Assembly (NCBI RefSeq): GCF_028736035.1
Contig: NZ_CP117866.1
Coordinates: 8,535,001-8,599,000 of the forward strand
Reading direction: 5' to 3'
DNA: 64,000 bases
DNA from: Streptomyces sp. T12
Lineage (GTDB): Bacteria; Actinomycetota; Actinomycetes; Streptomycetales; Streptomycetaceae
Shown here piece after piece: positions 1-8,631 of the stretch. Position 1 is the stretch's first letter. Every line of letters starts with the position of its first letter. The notes beneath the pieces were generated by a model. That model was not told the DNA's origin, did not search any database, and worked only from the letters and a program-made list of their open reading frames with translations. The translations under genes were made by a program, and so were the position numbers.

Positions 1-705
1 ATCGTCGCGGGTCGTCAACAGGGGTTGGCTGTCGAGTTCGTACGGGCCGGTGAGCGCACGACTGCGCGCCACCAGCACCCCGTGCTCCACCCCCGTGCCG
101 CCCTCCGCGAGCACGAGGTGGAACCAGCCGTCGCGCTGCAGCAACTTCGGCCCCTCGATGAGCCGTTCGTGCTGGAGCAGCAGGTGCGTGTCACCGACCG
201 GGGCCAGGGTCTCGCGGTCCAGCTCGGTCAGGACGATCCCGGCGAAACGCTGCCCGCTCGGGCGATGGTCGCTCTGCATGTTGAGCAGCCACAGCCGGCC
301 CTCGTGGTGGAAGAGCGCGGGGTCGAAGCCGTGGCTCGCGAGGCGACGCGGAGCACTCCACTTGCCGTCCACGTCCGTGGCCGTGGACACGTACGTGTCC
401 AGATCGAAGTACGGCGTCCCGACCGAGCGCACAACCGAGTACGCCATCCAGAACCGCTCCCCGTCCCAGCTCAGCGACGGCGCCCAGACGCCACCCGAGT
501 CGGGGACACCGGCCAGCGAGTCGCCGGGGACCGCACCCCGGACGTGGCCCGCGTACTCCCAGTGGGCCAGGTCCCGGGAGCGGTGGATCGGGATCGTCGG
601 GAACCACTCGAAGGAGCTCGTGGCCACGTAGTACCAGTCGCCGACCCGGACCAGGGAGGGGTCGGGGGCGAAGCCGCGGATGACGGGGTTGTGCAGCACG
701 GTCAC
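1..705 (-). CDS. GH43 glycoside hydrolase, C-terminus cut by window edge
   Basis: Glycoside hydrolase of the GH43 five-blade beta-propeller fold, of the beta-xylosidase / alpha-L-arabinofuranosidase type. The first 235 residues are in the window; the rest lies beyond base 1. The three acidic residues expected of the family can be placed: Asp15 in APDPS, Asp128 in GFDPA and Glu184 in IEGPK. There is no signal peptide, so it should act in the cytoplasm on imported oligosaccharides. The GTG start at 705 has a GGAG about 8 bases upstream. It is last in a minus-strand operon with an ABC sugar importer, separated from it by a strong hairpin. Family is confident; substrate is not resolved. Confidence 0.88.
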   Translation of the reverse strand, partial: MTVLHNPVIRGFAPDPSLVRVGDWYYVATSSFEWFPTIPIHRSRDLAHWEYAGHVRGAVPGDSLAGVPDSGGVWAPSLSWDGERFWMAYSVVRSVGTPYFDLDTYVSTATDVDGKWSAPRRLASHGFDPALFHHEGRLWLLNMQSDHRPSGQRFAGIVLTELDRETLAPVGDTHLLLQHERLIEGPKLLQRDGWFHLVLAEGGTGVEHGVLVARSRALTGPYELDSQPLLTTRDD

Positions 706-730
706 GAGAGGACTCCAGGAGCGTCGGTCA

Positions 731-772
731 CCTGGGGGCCGCGGGGAGTCAGGGTCACCCGCGGCCCCCAGG
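731..772 (-). terminator. strong hairpin between importer and GH43 gene
   Basis: Perfect 15-base arms (731-745 and 758-772) around a 12-base loop, GC-rich, with no T-run. It follows the permease stop at 803 and precedes the GH43 start at 705, so it may partly terminate the operon or protect the upstream mRNA. Confidence 0.6.
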
Positions 773-802
773 GAGTCAGGTGCGGATCCCGGGGAGTGAC
801 CC

Positions 803-1741
803 TCACTTGAGGGCCCCGAGCGTCACGCCGGTCCGCCAGTAGCGCCGCATCGCGACCATCATGATCGCCATCGGGACGATGGACAGCAGCGCGCCCGTCA
901 GGACGAGGCTGGTCACGTCGATGCCCGACTCCAGGCGCTTGCCGGACCAGTTGTACAGGCCCAGGTTGAGCGTCCAGTTCTCCTCGCCGCGCAGCACGGT
1001 CAGCGGGAGGAAGAACGCGTTCCAGGTGTTGACGAAGGCGAGCAGGAAGACCGTCGCGCCGCCCGTCGTCATCATCCGCAGCACGATGCTGAAGAAGATC
1101 CGCAGCTCACCGGCGCCGTCGAGACGAGCCGCCTCCAGCAGCTCGAACGGGATGGTGGCCTCGGTGTAGACCTTGGCCAGATACACGCTGAACGGGTTGA
1201 TCAGGCACGGGATCAGCATCGCCCAGGGGGTGTCCACCATGCCGATCGCCGAGAACAGCAGGTACAGCGGGAGCGTGAGCAGGGCGATCGGGATCAGGAA
1301 CGAACCGACCACGCACGCGAACACCGCCCCCCGCCCGGGGAAGTCGAAGCGGGCGAGGCCGTAGCCCGTGGCGAGGGCGATGAGCGTGCCGCCGAGGGAG
1401 CCGACACCGGCGTACAGGAACGAGTTGGCGGTCCAGCGCAGGAAGATGCCGTCCTCGTAGGTGAAGACCTGCTGGAGGTTGTCCCACAGGTGCCAGCCCG
1501 AGAACCACAGCCCGTTGCTCTGGTACAGCCCCACGCGGTCCTTCGTCGCGGCGATCATCAGCCAGTACACGGGGAACAGGCTGTAGGCGCTGGCCAGGAC
1601 CAGCCCGAGCAGCACGAAGCGCTGGCCGCCCTTGGAACGCGAGGCCGCATCCGGGCTGGTGAGCCGACGGACGGTGCGCCCGCGGGGTGGCACGGCGGCC
1701 GTTTCCGCTCCGTTTTCCTGGACGTTTTCCGTCAGCGCCAT
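803..1741 (-). CDS. ABC sugar importer permease (MalG-type)
   Basis: Inner-membrane subunit of a carbohydrate-uptake (CUT1) ABC importer, 312 residues. About six hydrophobic segments are visible, starting near residue 42, and the EAA loop that contacts the ATPase is present (EAARLDGAGELRIF). Its ATG overlaps the stop of the preceding permease (ATGA at 1741), indicating translational coupling. It works with the permease at 1741-2625 and the binding lipoprotein at 2636-3979. No ATPase gene is present; Streptomyces CUT1 systems commonly use the shared ATPase MsiK. The neighbouring GH43 enzyme suggests a plant-polysaccharide oligosaccharide as substrate. Confidence 0.93.
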   Translation of the reverse strand: MALTENVQENGAETAAVPPRGRTVRRLTSPDAASRSKGGQRFVLLGLVLASAYSLFPVYWLMIAATKDRVGLYQSNGLWFSGWHLWDNLQQVFTYEDGIFLRWTANSFLYAGVGSLGGTLIALATGYGLARFDFPGRGAVFACVVGSFLIPIALLTLPLYLLFSAIGMVDTPWAMLIPCLINPFSVYLAKVYTEATIPFELLEAARLDGAGELRIFFSIVLRMMTTGGATVFLLAFVNTWNAFFLPLTVLRGEENWTLNLGLYNWSGKRLESGIDVTSLVLTGALLSIVPMAIMMVAMRRYWRTGVTLGALK

Positions 1742-2625
1742 CAGTCCGCCTCCCTCGAGGTCAGCCGGTAGAAGAGGAAGGACGCCACACCGAGGATCAG
1801 GGCGAGCAGCACCGACAGGGCCGCGGCGTAGTGGTAGTTGGCGGCGTTGAAGGCCTGGTTGTAGATGATCATGATCGGGGTGAAGCTGTCGCTGACCGTC
1901 TCCGGAGTTATGTTCCGGAACAGCGCGGGCTCATTGAAGATCTGCAGCATCTGGATGATCGACAGCAGAGCGGTCAGCACCAGCGCCGCGCGCACGAACG
2001 GGATCTTGATGCTCAGCGCGATCCGCAGCTCGGAGGCGCCATCCAGCCGCGCGGCCTCGAACAGCTCGCGGGGCACGCCCTGGAGGGCGGCGTAGATGAT
2101 CACCATGTTGTAGCCGATGCCGTGCCAGGTCAGCAGGTTGCCGATGGCCGGCCACACCATGGAGGGCGAGAAGAAGTTCCAGTCGAACCCGAAGAGTTCA
2201 CCGAGCGGGGTCAGCGGACCCACCGCGGGGCTGTACAGATTGATCCACACGATGGCGGCGACGACGCCCGGGATCATGTACGGCACCAGCAGCAGGATCC
2301 GGAACCGGCCGGCCGCCTTCGCCGTGACCGCGTCCAGGAAGAGCGCCAGCAGCAGGCTGATGAGCAGCATGAACGGGATCTGGACGCAGGCGAACAGCAC
2401 CACCCGCAGGATGGAGGTCATGAACGCCGGGTCGGTCAGGCCCTTGCCGTAGTTGTCCAGGCCGACGAACTCCGTGGTCGCGCCGCCGAGCCCCAGCCCG
2501 GACGACTTCTCCAGGAACAGTGACTGGTAGACCGCGTAACCGATCGGAAGCAGATAGAGGAAGACGAAGCCGAGCTGGAAGGGCACCGTGAAGGCGGCGC
2601 CCTTCCAGCGCTGGGAGCGAATCAT
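1741..2625 (-). CDS. ABC sugar importer permease (MalF-type)
   Basis: Partner permease of the same CUT1 importer, 294 residues, with an N-terminal transmembrane segment near residues 12-32 and the EAA motif EAARLDGASELRIA in the C-terminal half. Its start lies 10 bases after the stop of the binding protein and its stop overlaps the next permease, so the three genes form a tight operon. Family is certain; the sugar is unknown. Confidence 0.93.
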   Translation of the reverse strand: MIRSQRWKGAAFTVPFQLGFVFLYLLPIGYAVYQSLFLEKSSGLGLGGATTEFVGLDNYGKGLTDPAFMTSILRVVLFACVQIPFMLLISLLLALFLDAVTAKAAGRFRILLLVPYMIPGVVAAIVWINLYSPAVGPLTPLGELFGFDWNFFSPSMVWPAIGNLLTWHGIGYNMVIIYAALQGVPRELFEAARLDGASELRIALSIKIPFVRAALVLTALLSIIQMLQIFNEPALFRNITPETVSDSFTPIMIIYNQAFNAANYHYAAALSVLLALILGVASFLFYRLTSREAD

Positions 2626-2635
2626 CGAGTCTGCC

Positions 2636-3979
2636 TCAGCCCTTGACGCTGATGCCGCGCTGCTTCAGGTCGTCGACCGTCCACTCCTGCATGTGCGCCA
2701 GGAGGTCGGTGACCTTCTGCTTCTTGCTGACGACCTTGGCCCACTCGGCCTGCATCTCGGTGAACATCGCCGTCCAGTTCGGGCCGAAGGTCCAGCCGGT
2801 GCGGACGGTACCCAGGCTGTCCGTGACGACCTTCTTGGCCGGCTCGTAGTTCTTGCCGAGCAGCTTCTCGGAGATCGCTTCGGAGACGTACGACTCGCTG
2901 TCGGCCAGCGCCGGCATCACGCCGCTGCCGGTCTCCGGGCTCGCCATGGTCTTGACCGCTGCGGTGTCGGTGGACATCCACAGCGCCGCCTCGGCGGCCT
3001 GCTCCTGGTGCTTGCACTGCTCGCTGACCAGGGTCAGGTTGCCGCTCTGGTTGGTGCCGGCCGGCGTCCGGGCCGCCTCGCCCTTGAAGGTCGGCCACGG
3101 GGCGAGCGCCCAGTCGCCGAAGGACTTGGTGAAGTTCTGCACCATGCCGGACATCTGCCAGGTGGAGATCTGCCGGGTCGCGGTGGCGCCGGTGTCGAAG
3201 CTGCGCTGCACGGCCGCGTAGTCGGCGAAGGACAGCTTGGCGTTCAGGTCGTTGTCGATGATCTCCTGGATCACCTTGGCGGCCTTCAGGGTGCCCTCGT
3301 CCTGGAAGTCGACCTTCCACGAGTCGCCGTCGATGCTGTACCAGTTCGCCCCGGCCTGCATGGCCAGCACCTCCAGGGTGCTCGGGTCCTCACCGGCGTA
3401 GTTGGTGATCTCGATGCCGTGCTTCTTCAGTTCCTTGCCGGCGGCGATGAAGTCGTCCCAGGTCGCCGGGGCCTTCAGGCCGTACTTCTGGAAGATGTCG
3501 GTGCGGTAGATGGTGAAGGCCGGCGCCGAGGCGGTGGGCACGCCGTAGACCTTGCCCTGGACCTGGCCGGTGGCCCACGAGCCGGGGTTGAACTTGTCCT
3601 TGTCGGCCTCGACGTACTTCGTGATGTCGGCGAGCGCACCCTGCGCGACCCAGCTCGTCACGTACTCACCGGTGTTCTGCAGCAGACAGGGCGCGTTGCC
3701 CGCCTTGACGGCGTTGGTCAGCTGCTTCTGCATGGTCAGCTGATCGGTGACCTTCGTGTACTTGAGCTGGATGTCCTTGTGGCCGGCGTTGAACGCCTTG
3801 ACGACGGCCTCCTGGCCGTTGGCCCAGCCCCAGAAGTCGAGGGTGACGGGGCCGGAGGCGTTGGAACCGGAGTCCGAGTCTTCGGAGCCGGATCCGCCAC
3901 AGGCGGCGAGCAGACCTGTCAGAGCGATTCCCGCAACGGCGGCGGAGGCGAACCTTCTCCGGGGGCTGGTGAAGTTCAT
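2636..3979 (-). CDS. sugar-binding lipoprotein of CUT1 importer
   Basis: Extracellular solute-binding protein (family 1), 447 residues, that delivers sugar to the two permeases downstream. The N-terminus has a positively charged stretch, a hydrophobic segment and the lipobox LLAAC with the lipidated cysteine at residue 27; a Ser/Gly/Asp-rich linker follows. It is the first structural gene of the operon running down to the GH43 gene. Two LacI-type operator candidates lie upstream, the nearer one joined to a -35/-10 pair. The LacI gene at 4437-5525 is the likely regulator. Confidence 0.94.
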   Translation of the reverse strand: MNFTSPRRRFASAAVAGIALTGLLAACGGSGSEDSDSGSNASGPVTLDFWGWANGQEAVVKAFNAGHKDIQLKYTKVTDQLTMQKQLTNAVKAGNAPCLLQNTGEYVTSWVAQGALADITKYVEADKDKFNPGSWATGQVQGKVYGVPTASAPAFTIYRTDIFQKYGLKAPATWDDFIAAGKELKKHGIEITNYAGEDPSTLEVLAMQAGANWYSIDGDSWKVDFQDEGTLKAAKVIQEIIDNDLNAKLSFADYAAVQRSFDTGATATRQISTWQMSGMVQNFTKSFGDWALAPWPTFKGEAARTPAGTNQSGNLTLVSEQCKHQEQAAEAALWMSTDTAAVKTMASPETGSGVMPALADSESYVSEAISEKLLGKNYEPAKKVVTDSLGTVRTGWTFGPNWTAMFTEMQAEWAKVVSKKQKVTDLLAHMQEWTVDDLKQRGISVKG

Positions 3980-4104
3980 CTGACCGTGATCCTTCGGAAT
4001 GAGTGCGTTCTATCGGAACGGCGGCGGCTCGGTGGTGCTGGCCAGGAACGGCGGCCGGAAACCATCGGCTCGCGGTTGCGGGGGGTCGGCCAAGCAGAAG
4101 CTGT

Positions 4105-4151
4105 AGTAAGCGGTTGCAGGGACGGTAGGCCGACGCCTTTGCTCATAGCAA
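4105..4151 (-). promoter_or_regulatory. promoter plus LacI-type operator, importer operon
   Basis: Read on the minus strand: -35 TTGCTA (4151-4146), 18-base spacer, -10 TACCGT (4127-4122), then operator TGCAACCGCTTACT (4118-4105), which matches 12 of 14 positions of the LacI-family consensus TGNAARCGNTTNCA. A repressor here would block the start of transcription of 3979-1. Confidence 0.65.
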
Positions 4152-4321
4152 GAGGTGCGCGGCAATTTGTTACTTCGGTTTGTCGGCGGGATCACTCTGC
4201 GATGACGCGGCGGCGGCTTGCGGCCAGCGCCACATATCCGCAGGTCAAGCGTGTACGGCCGAGAGCCGTGCAGACCGGGGATGAGGCTCTCGGCAACTCG
4301 GGGAAGGGCTGAAAAACTTGA

Positions 4322-4335
4322 AGAAACCGATTACG
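4322..4335. promoter_or_regulatory. LacI-type operator candidate
   Basis: AGAAACCGATTACG, 11 of 14 matches to TGNAARCGNTTNCA, lying between the regulator gene and the importer operon; a possible auxiliary operator. Confidence 0.5.
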
Positions 4336-4436
4336 TAACGCACGCTCACCCGCATCTCACAGGGAGGCGCGGGTGAGGGTGCGGTCGGCCTCGGCGCTGC
4401 ACTGGCCTCCGGCCGGCCCCTCCGGCGGCCCGCCGA

Positions 4437-5525
4437 CTAGCCCTTCCGGCTCGGCGGCCGTACGGAGTTGCGTACGACGACATGGGTGCCCAGCACCAGA
4501 TGGTCGCCGTCACTGCCCTTGCGGCGGCCCGCGCCGCCCTCCCGCCGGTCGGCCACGGCACGCAGCGCGACCCGGCCCATCTCCTCGTACGGCACGTGCA
4601 CGGTGGTGAGTTGAGGGGTGAGCTGGGAGGCGAGCGGAATGTCGTCGTAGCCGACGATCGACACGTCCTCGGGCACTTGCAGCCCCGCCGCACGCAGCGC
4701 CTGCATGGCCCCCGCGGCGACCACATCCGTCCCGGCGAGGACGGCGGTGAAGTCCGGCGTCTCCTCCAGGGCGGCCTCGACGGCCTCGTACCCGTGCTCG
4801 TAGTCGTACGGGCCATGCCGTACCAGCCCCGGCTCGAACGGCACTCCGTATGCCTCGAAGGCGCGCTCGGCGCCTCTCAAACGGCCTTGGGCGGTGGTGA
4901 GTTCGGCGTGCCCCGGCAGCACCAGAACCCGACGGTGCCCGGCCGACAGCAAATGGCTGGCCATGGCATAGGCGCCGCCTTCGTTGTCGTAGTCCACCGT
5001 CGTCGCCGGCACATCACCCTCCAGCGGCGGTCTGCCCACCAGCACCAGATGCGACCCGGCGGCGTCGAGGGAACGGGCGAACCGGGCCATGCGCAGCTGG
5101 TACTCGTCGTAGTCGTACGCCCCGCCCAGCAGCACCACCGCGGCGACACCCTGCTGGCGCATCAGGTTGACCAGCGCGAGCTCCCGCTCGGGATCGTCCC
5201 CCGTGGTCCCCACCAGCGAAAGCCAGCCACGCAGCGTGGCCGCACCCTCCACGCCCTTCGCCACATGGGCGAACGCGGCGCCGGTGATGTTGTTGATGAG
5301 GATGGCCACGGTGGGCGTACCGCCGCCGGCCAGGGAGCGGGCGTGGGCGTTGGTGACGTAGTCCAGGTCCCGGACGACCTTCATCACCCGGCGGCGCAGA
5401 TCCTCCGACACCGGGTAGTTGCCGGACAGGACGCGCGACACGCTGGCGACGGAGACGCCCGCGCGCTCCGCGACGTCCCGGATGGTGGCCCGACCGGCGT
5501 CGCCCGCCACCTTGCGCTGACTCAC
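4437..5525 (-). CDS. LacI-family transcriptional regulator
   Basis: Sugar-responsive repressor, 362 residues. The N-terminal helix-turn-helix and hinge (ATIRDVAERAGVSVASVSRV, about residues 13-32) are typical of LacI, followed by a periplasmic-binding-protein-like effector domain. The GTG start at 5525 has a GGAG 10 bases upstream. It lies upstream of and codirectional with the first importer, whose operators it probably binds; a candidate site at 5560-5573 suggests autoregulation. It is a paralogue of 20561-21619, sharing the C-terminal pattern (TVHVPYEE, LGTHVVVR(N/D)SV). Effector unknown, probably a breakdown sugar. Confidence 0.93.
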   Translation of the reverse strand: MSQRKVAGDAGRATIRDVAERAGVSVASVSRVLSGNYPVSEDLRRRVMKVVRDLDYVTNAHARSLAGGGTPTVAILINNITGAAFAHVAKGVEGAATLRGWLSLVGTTGDDPERELALVNLMRQQGVAAVVLLGGAYDYDEYQLRMARFARSLDAAGSHLVLVGRPPLEGDVPATTVDYDNEGGAYAMASHLLSAGHRRVLVLPGHAELTTAQGRLRGAERAFEAYGVPFEPGLVRHGPYDYEHGYEAVEAALEETPDFTAVLAGTDVVAAGAMQALRAAGLQVPEDVSIVGYDDIPLASQLTPQLTTVHVPYEEMGRVALRAVADRREGGAGRRKGSDGDHLVLGTHVVVRNSVRPPSRKG

Positions 5526-5559
5526 CCTTGCGGCTCCTTCACCGTCGCGCCTGCCTCAC

Positions 5560-5573
5560 GGAAACCGTATCCC
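5560..5573. promoter_or_regulatory. LacI-type operator candidate, autoregulatory
   Basis: GGAAACCGTATCCC, about 10 of 14 consensus matches, 35 bases upstream of the LacI start. Confidence 0.45.
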
Positions 5574-5714
5574 ATGGTGTCTCCGCCTCACTGTGCCCGC
5601 GTTGCGCGCAGCAACGGCTCGGTCGGTGACGCGCCCCGCGCCCCGCGCCGCGTAACGGGTCTGCTGGTGGCGTGCCCAGCACCCGGCACCCAGCACCCGG
5701 CACCGGCCCACCTC

Positions 5715-6728
5715 TCACGCCACCCGAGCCAGATCGGCATGCCGCACCTCATGCACCAACGGCCCCCCTGCCACCACCCGCTCCAACTCCTCCACCACGA
5801 TCCGCCCGAGCCGCTCCAGCTCGTTCCCGAGCGACCCGGCGATATGAGGCGTGAGGAAGACGTTCGGCAGGTGATACAGCGGCGACCCCGCAGGCAACGG
5901 CTCCGGCTCGGTCACGTCGAGAATCGCGTGCAGCCGCCCGGAGACGAGCTCGTCCGTGAGCGCCACGGGATCGACGAGCGCACCCCGCGAGGTGTTGATG
6001 AGCACGGCCCCGTCCCGGATCAGGCCCAGCCGCTCCCCGTCGAGCATCCGGTACGTCTCGGGGATGTCCGGCGCGTGCAGGCTGACGATGTCGCTGTGCC
6101 GCAGGAGGTCCTCCAGCGACAGCAGTTCGGCGCCGAGTTCGGCGGCCTCGGCGGGGCTGACGTACGGGTCGTGCAACAACACCGTGAAGTCGAACGGCCG
6201 CAGCAGTTCCAGCAGCCGTCTGCCGACCCGCGAGGCGCCGATGACGCCGATCCGCCGGCCGACGTTGCCGATCGGGGCGGTCTCGTCAGGGGTCGGGTAT
6301 GCGTGCGTGGAGCGGAAGCGCTGCCGGAAGGAGAAGGCGTCCTTCCCGGCGAGCAGGATCATGGCGAGCGTGTACTCGGCGACCGGCAGTGCGTTGGCGG
6401 TGACCGCGCTGGAGACGGTGACCCCGGCCTTCCACAGTGCGTCGCCGACCAGTGAGCGGACCGAGCCGGCGGCGTGCAGTACGGCGCGCAGCTTCGGCGC
6501 GGCGGCGAGGGCGTCGGCGTCGAGCCGGGGGCAGCCCCAGCCGGTGATCAGCACCTCGGTCCGGGCGAGGATCTCGGCCGCTGCCGGGTCGGTGAAGTCC
6601 TGTACGACGAGCGCCGGGTCGAGTTCGGATGCCTGCGTCAGCCGGGCCATGAGCGGCGGCGGGAAGAGCAGGGGGAGGTGCACCGGATCCATCGCGAACA
6701 CGGCTCTCGGTGGGAGCGGGCTGGGCAT
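5715..6728 (-). CDS. D-2-hydroxyacid dehydrogenase, NAD-dependent
   Basis: Oxidoreductase of the D-isomer-specific 2-hydroxyacid dehydrogenase family, 337 residues, interconverting a 2-hydroxyacid and a 2-ketoacid with NAD(P). The Rossmann segment begins near residue 190 (IGVIGASRVGRRLLELL), where the usual GxGxxG is replaced by GASRVG. The ALVD and HAPDIPET elements and the terminal PHIAGS histidine are present. AGGAGAGCC precedes the ATG. It is strongly similar to the gene that starts at 63449, sharing long blocks such as TGWGCPRLDA and PVAEYTLAMILLAGKD, and both have the same promoter-operator arrangement. A sugar-acid or glycerate/glyoxylate-type substrate is plausible but not shown. Confidence 0.88.
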   Translation of the reverse strand: MPSPLPPRAVFAMDPVHLPLLFPPPLMARLTQASELDPALVVQDFTDPAAAEILARTEVLITGWGCPRLDADALAAAPKLRAVLHAAGSVRSLVGDALWKAGVTVSSAVTANALPVAEYTLAMILLAGKDAFSFRQRFRSTHAYPTPDETAPIGNVGRRIGVIGASRVGRRLLELLRPFDFTVLLHDPYVSPAEAAELGAELLSLEDLLRHSDIVSLHAPDIPETYRMLDGERLGLIRDGAVLINTSRGALVDPVALTDELVSGRLHAILDVTEPEPLPAGSPLYHLPNVFLTPHIAGSLGNELERLGRIVVEELERVVAGGPLVHEVRHADLARVA

Positions 6729-6761
6729 GGCTCTCCTGAGACACTGGACGGAAACATTTTC

Positions 6762-6804
6762 AGAAAGCGCCTTCTACCGTAGATCTGGCGGAAGGGCCGG
6801 TCAA
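6762..6804 (-). promoter_or_regulatory. promoter plus LacI-type operator, dehydrogenase gene
   Basis: On the minus strand: -35 TTGACC (6804-6799), 17-base spacer, -10 TACGGT (6781-6776), then operator AGAAGGCGCTTTCT (6775-6762). The same TACGGTAGA block followed by an operator occurs upstream of the paralogue at 63449. Confidence 0.75.
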
Positions 6805-7002
6805 TCACCTGGGTGAGGAGCGGCGTTGCGGAGCCCGTCCGGGTGGCGTGCTTGGTCTGCCCGGCTCGTGAGCAACGCAACGCCGAAATCGCTTTCCTGG
6901 CGTTCCCGTGTCCACGAGGGTCCCCCGAGCGCTCCGGTGCATCCCGTGCATCCCCCGGCCGACCCGACTGTGCTCCCCACCTTGCCGGGTGGCGCAAGTC
7001 CC

Positions 7003-7016
7003 AACAACCGGTTCCC
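7003..7016. promoter_or_regulatory. AACCGGTT-core operator candidate
   Basis: AACAACCGGTTCCC. Shares its palindromic core with 7192-7205, 20502-20515 and 21683-21696. Confidence 0.5.
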
Positions 7017-7191
7017 GCCAATCCGCTCGACCCCGCCCTCCCCATCCCCGCCGACTGCGCTGATCAGGCTGTGTTTCCGAGGTCGCGCAGCCCCTCGGCG
7101 ACCATGAAGCCGAGGTTACGCAGTCTTTTCGAAAGTTCGTCAGGGCTCTTGACGCCGTTTACGGACCGGAAGAAGCTCTGCCCCAACGCAC

Positions 7192-7205
7192 GACAACCGG
7201 TTGCC
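7192..7205. promoter_or_regulatory. AACCGGTT-core operator candidate
   Basis: GACAACCGGTTGCC, nearly a perfect palindrome, about 77 bases upstream of the ABC importer start; well placed to control the 7282-17032 genes. Confidence 0.6.
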
Positions 7206-7281
7206 ATGTTGGCCGGTTTCCGGCCGTTGGGTCGCTCCATGGTCGATATCTCGAACGAGCAGAGCAGGAGGTGGTGCGTTC

Positions 7282-8631
7282 ATGCGCCCACATGCCGGTG
7301 CATCACTGAGCCGCCGCCGTTTTCTCAGCCTCTCCGCAGGCGGAGCCGTGGGCGGCGCGGTGGCGCTGAGCGGCTGCGCGCTCCAGGTGTCCACCGGGGT
7401 CGGCGGACCGGGTGAGACCGTCACGGTGATGGTCAACTCCGGAGACATCCTCCCGGAGCAGGTCCAGCAGGCGAAGAAAACCCTCGGCATCAAGATCAAA
7501 TTGGTGAAGTACGACATCACCAAACTGATCGCGATGCTCACCAGCGGCAACCCGCCCGACCTGGTGCGCGGCGTCGGTGCCGTGGACCTGCCGTTCTTCG
7601 CGGCGCGGGACGTGGCCGAGGAGCTGGACCCCTACTTCGCGCGGAGCAGTGTCCTCAGGCTCGACGACCTGGATCCCGTCAACGACCTGTGGCGGTACGA
7701 CGGCAGGACCCAGGGCAAGGGCCCGCGCTACGGCATGGCCAAGGACTTCTCCCAGGACTCCATGTTCTGGTACAACTCCGCGGCCTTCGACAAGGCCGGT
7801 GTCGACTATCCGTCGGAGACCGAGCCGGTCGCATACGAGGAGTGGCTCGACCACGCCAAGCGCCTTGTGCAGCGCAAGAGCGGCCAGACCACCGTCTTCG
7901 GCGGGAGTTTCAACGGGCTGACCCGGGCCACGCTCCTGGCGACCATGACGGCGTCCGCCGGCGGCAGCCTCTTCAACGACGACTTCTCCCGGGTCGACTT
8001 CACCACCCCCGAGGCCCGCAAGGCCCTGGCCTGGTACATGGACTACGCCAAGACCAAGGTCGGGCCGAGCCTCATCCAGCCCGATCCCAACGGCTGGGAC
8101 GGGCCCACCTACCAGGCCGGGCGGATGGCCATGTCGAACTCCGGTTACTGGATGGGCGGCATGATCTACCCGGACAAGAAGCTGGCGGAGGTGTCCCGGC
8201 TGGCGCCCGCCCCGATGTTCGCGGGCGGTGAGCGGATCAGCGCCTGCCAGGGCGGCACCGGCCTGTGGATGCCACGCGGGGCGAAGAACAAGGACGCCGC
8301 ATGGCGGGTCTTCGAGTGGTTCTTCGGCGAGGAGCCGGCCAAGGGGCGCGCCTCCGGCGGCTGGGGCATCCCCACCCTGAAGTCGCTGCGTTCGCTGATG
8401 CCTGCTCAGGCGGACTACCAAAAGCGGGTGCTGAAGGTGCAGGAGAACGAGCTGAAGCATTTCTCGGTGGTCTCCTTCACCCCCTTCAGCCGGGCGGACG
8501 CGATCGACGCCCTCTTCAACCAGATCGCCCCCGCCGCGATGAACGGCCAGATGTCCGTCGACACCCTTGCCGGGCGCCTGAACTCGGCCATCAACGAGCA
8601 GCTGAAGCGCGGTAAGGAGCAGGTGGGATGA
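7282..8631 (+). CDS. Tat-exported sugar-binding lipoprotein
   Basis: Solute-binding protein (family 1) of the second CUT1 importer, 449 residues from the chosen start. The N-terminus combines a twin-arginine motif (SRRRFLSLS, residues 10-18) with a lipobox (LSGC, Cys32), so it is a Tat-exported lipoprotein. The ATG at 7282 is preferred over in-frame starts further upstream because AGGAGG lies about 10 bases before it and the signal peptide then has normal length. Its stop overlaps the next gene (ATGA at 8628). It heads an operon with two permeases and is followed by secreted lyase-type enzymes, so the ligand is probably an oligosaccharide they release. Confidence 0.92.
   Translation: MRPHAGASLSRRRFLSLSAGGAVGGAVALSGCALQVSTGVGGPGETVTVMVNSGDILPEQVQQAKKTLGIKIKLVKYDITKLIAMLTSGNPPDLVRGVGAVDLPFFAARDVAEELDPYFARSSVLRLDDLDPVNDLWRYDGRTQGKGPRYGMAKDFSQDSMFWYNSAAFDKAGVDYPSETEPVAYEEWLDHAKRLVQRKSGQTTVFGGSFNGLTRATLLATMTASAGGSLFNDDFSRVDFTTPEARKALAWYMDYAKTKVGPSLIQPDPNGWDGPTYQAGRMAMSNSGYWMGGMIYPDKKLAEVSRLAPAPMFAGGERISACQGGTGLWMPRGAKNKDAAWRVFEWFFGEEPAKGRASGGWGIPTLKSLRSLMPAQADYQKRVLKVQENELKHFSVVSFTPFSRADAIDALFNQIAPAAMNGQMSVDTLAGRLNSAINEQLKRGKEQVG

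Larger units (their letters stand above)
3980..4436. other. intergenic control region of the first importer
   Basis: 457 bases without a credible gene. It holds the promoter and operator of the importer operon (4105-4151) and a second operator candidate (4322-4335). The part next to the LacI stop (4370-4436) is GC-rich and may include that gene's terminator, though I could not define a clean stem. Confidence 0.6.
6729..7281. other. divergent intergenic region with several operators
   Basis: 553 bases between the dehydrogenase (minus) and the second importer operon (plus). Beyond the dehydrogenase promoter it holds two AACCGGTT-centred operators (7003-7016 and 7192-7205) and a possible -35 TTGACG at 7149-7154. 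No credible gene is seen. Confidence 0.6.

Noticed and set aside
2588..4312. A 574-codon plus-strand frame
   Set aside because: Mirror of the binding-lipoprotein gene and its promoter region; composition is typical of a shadow frame.
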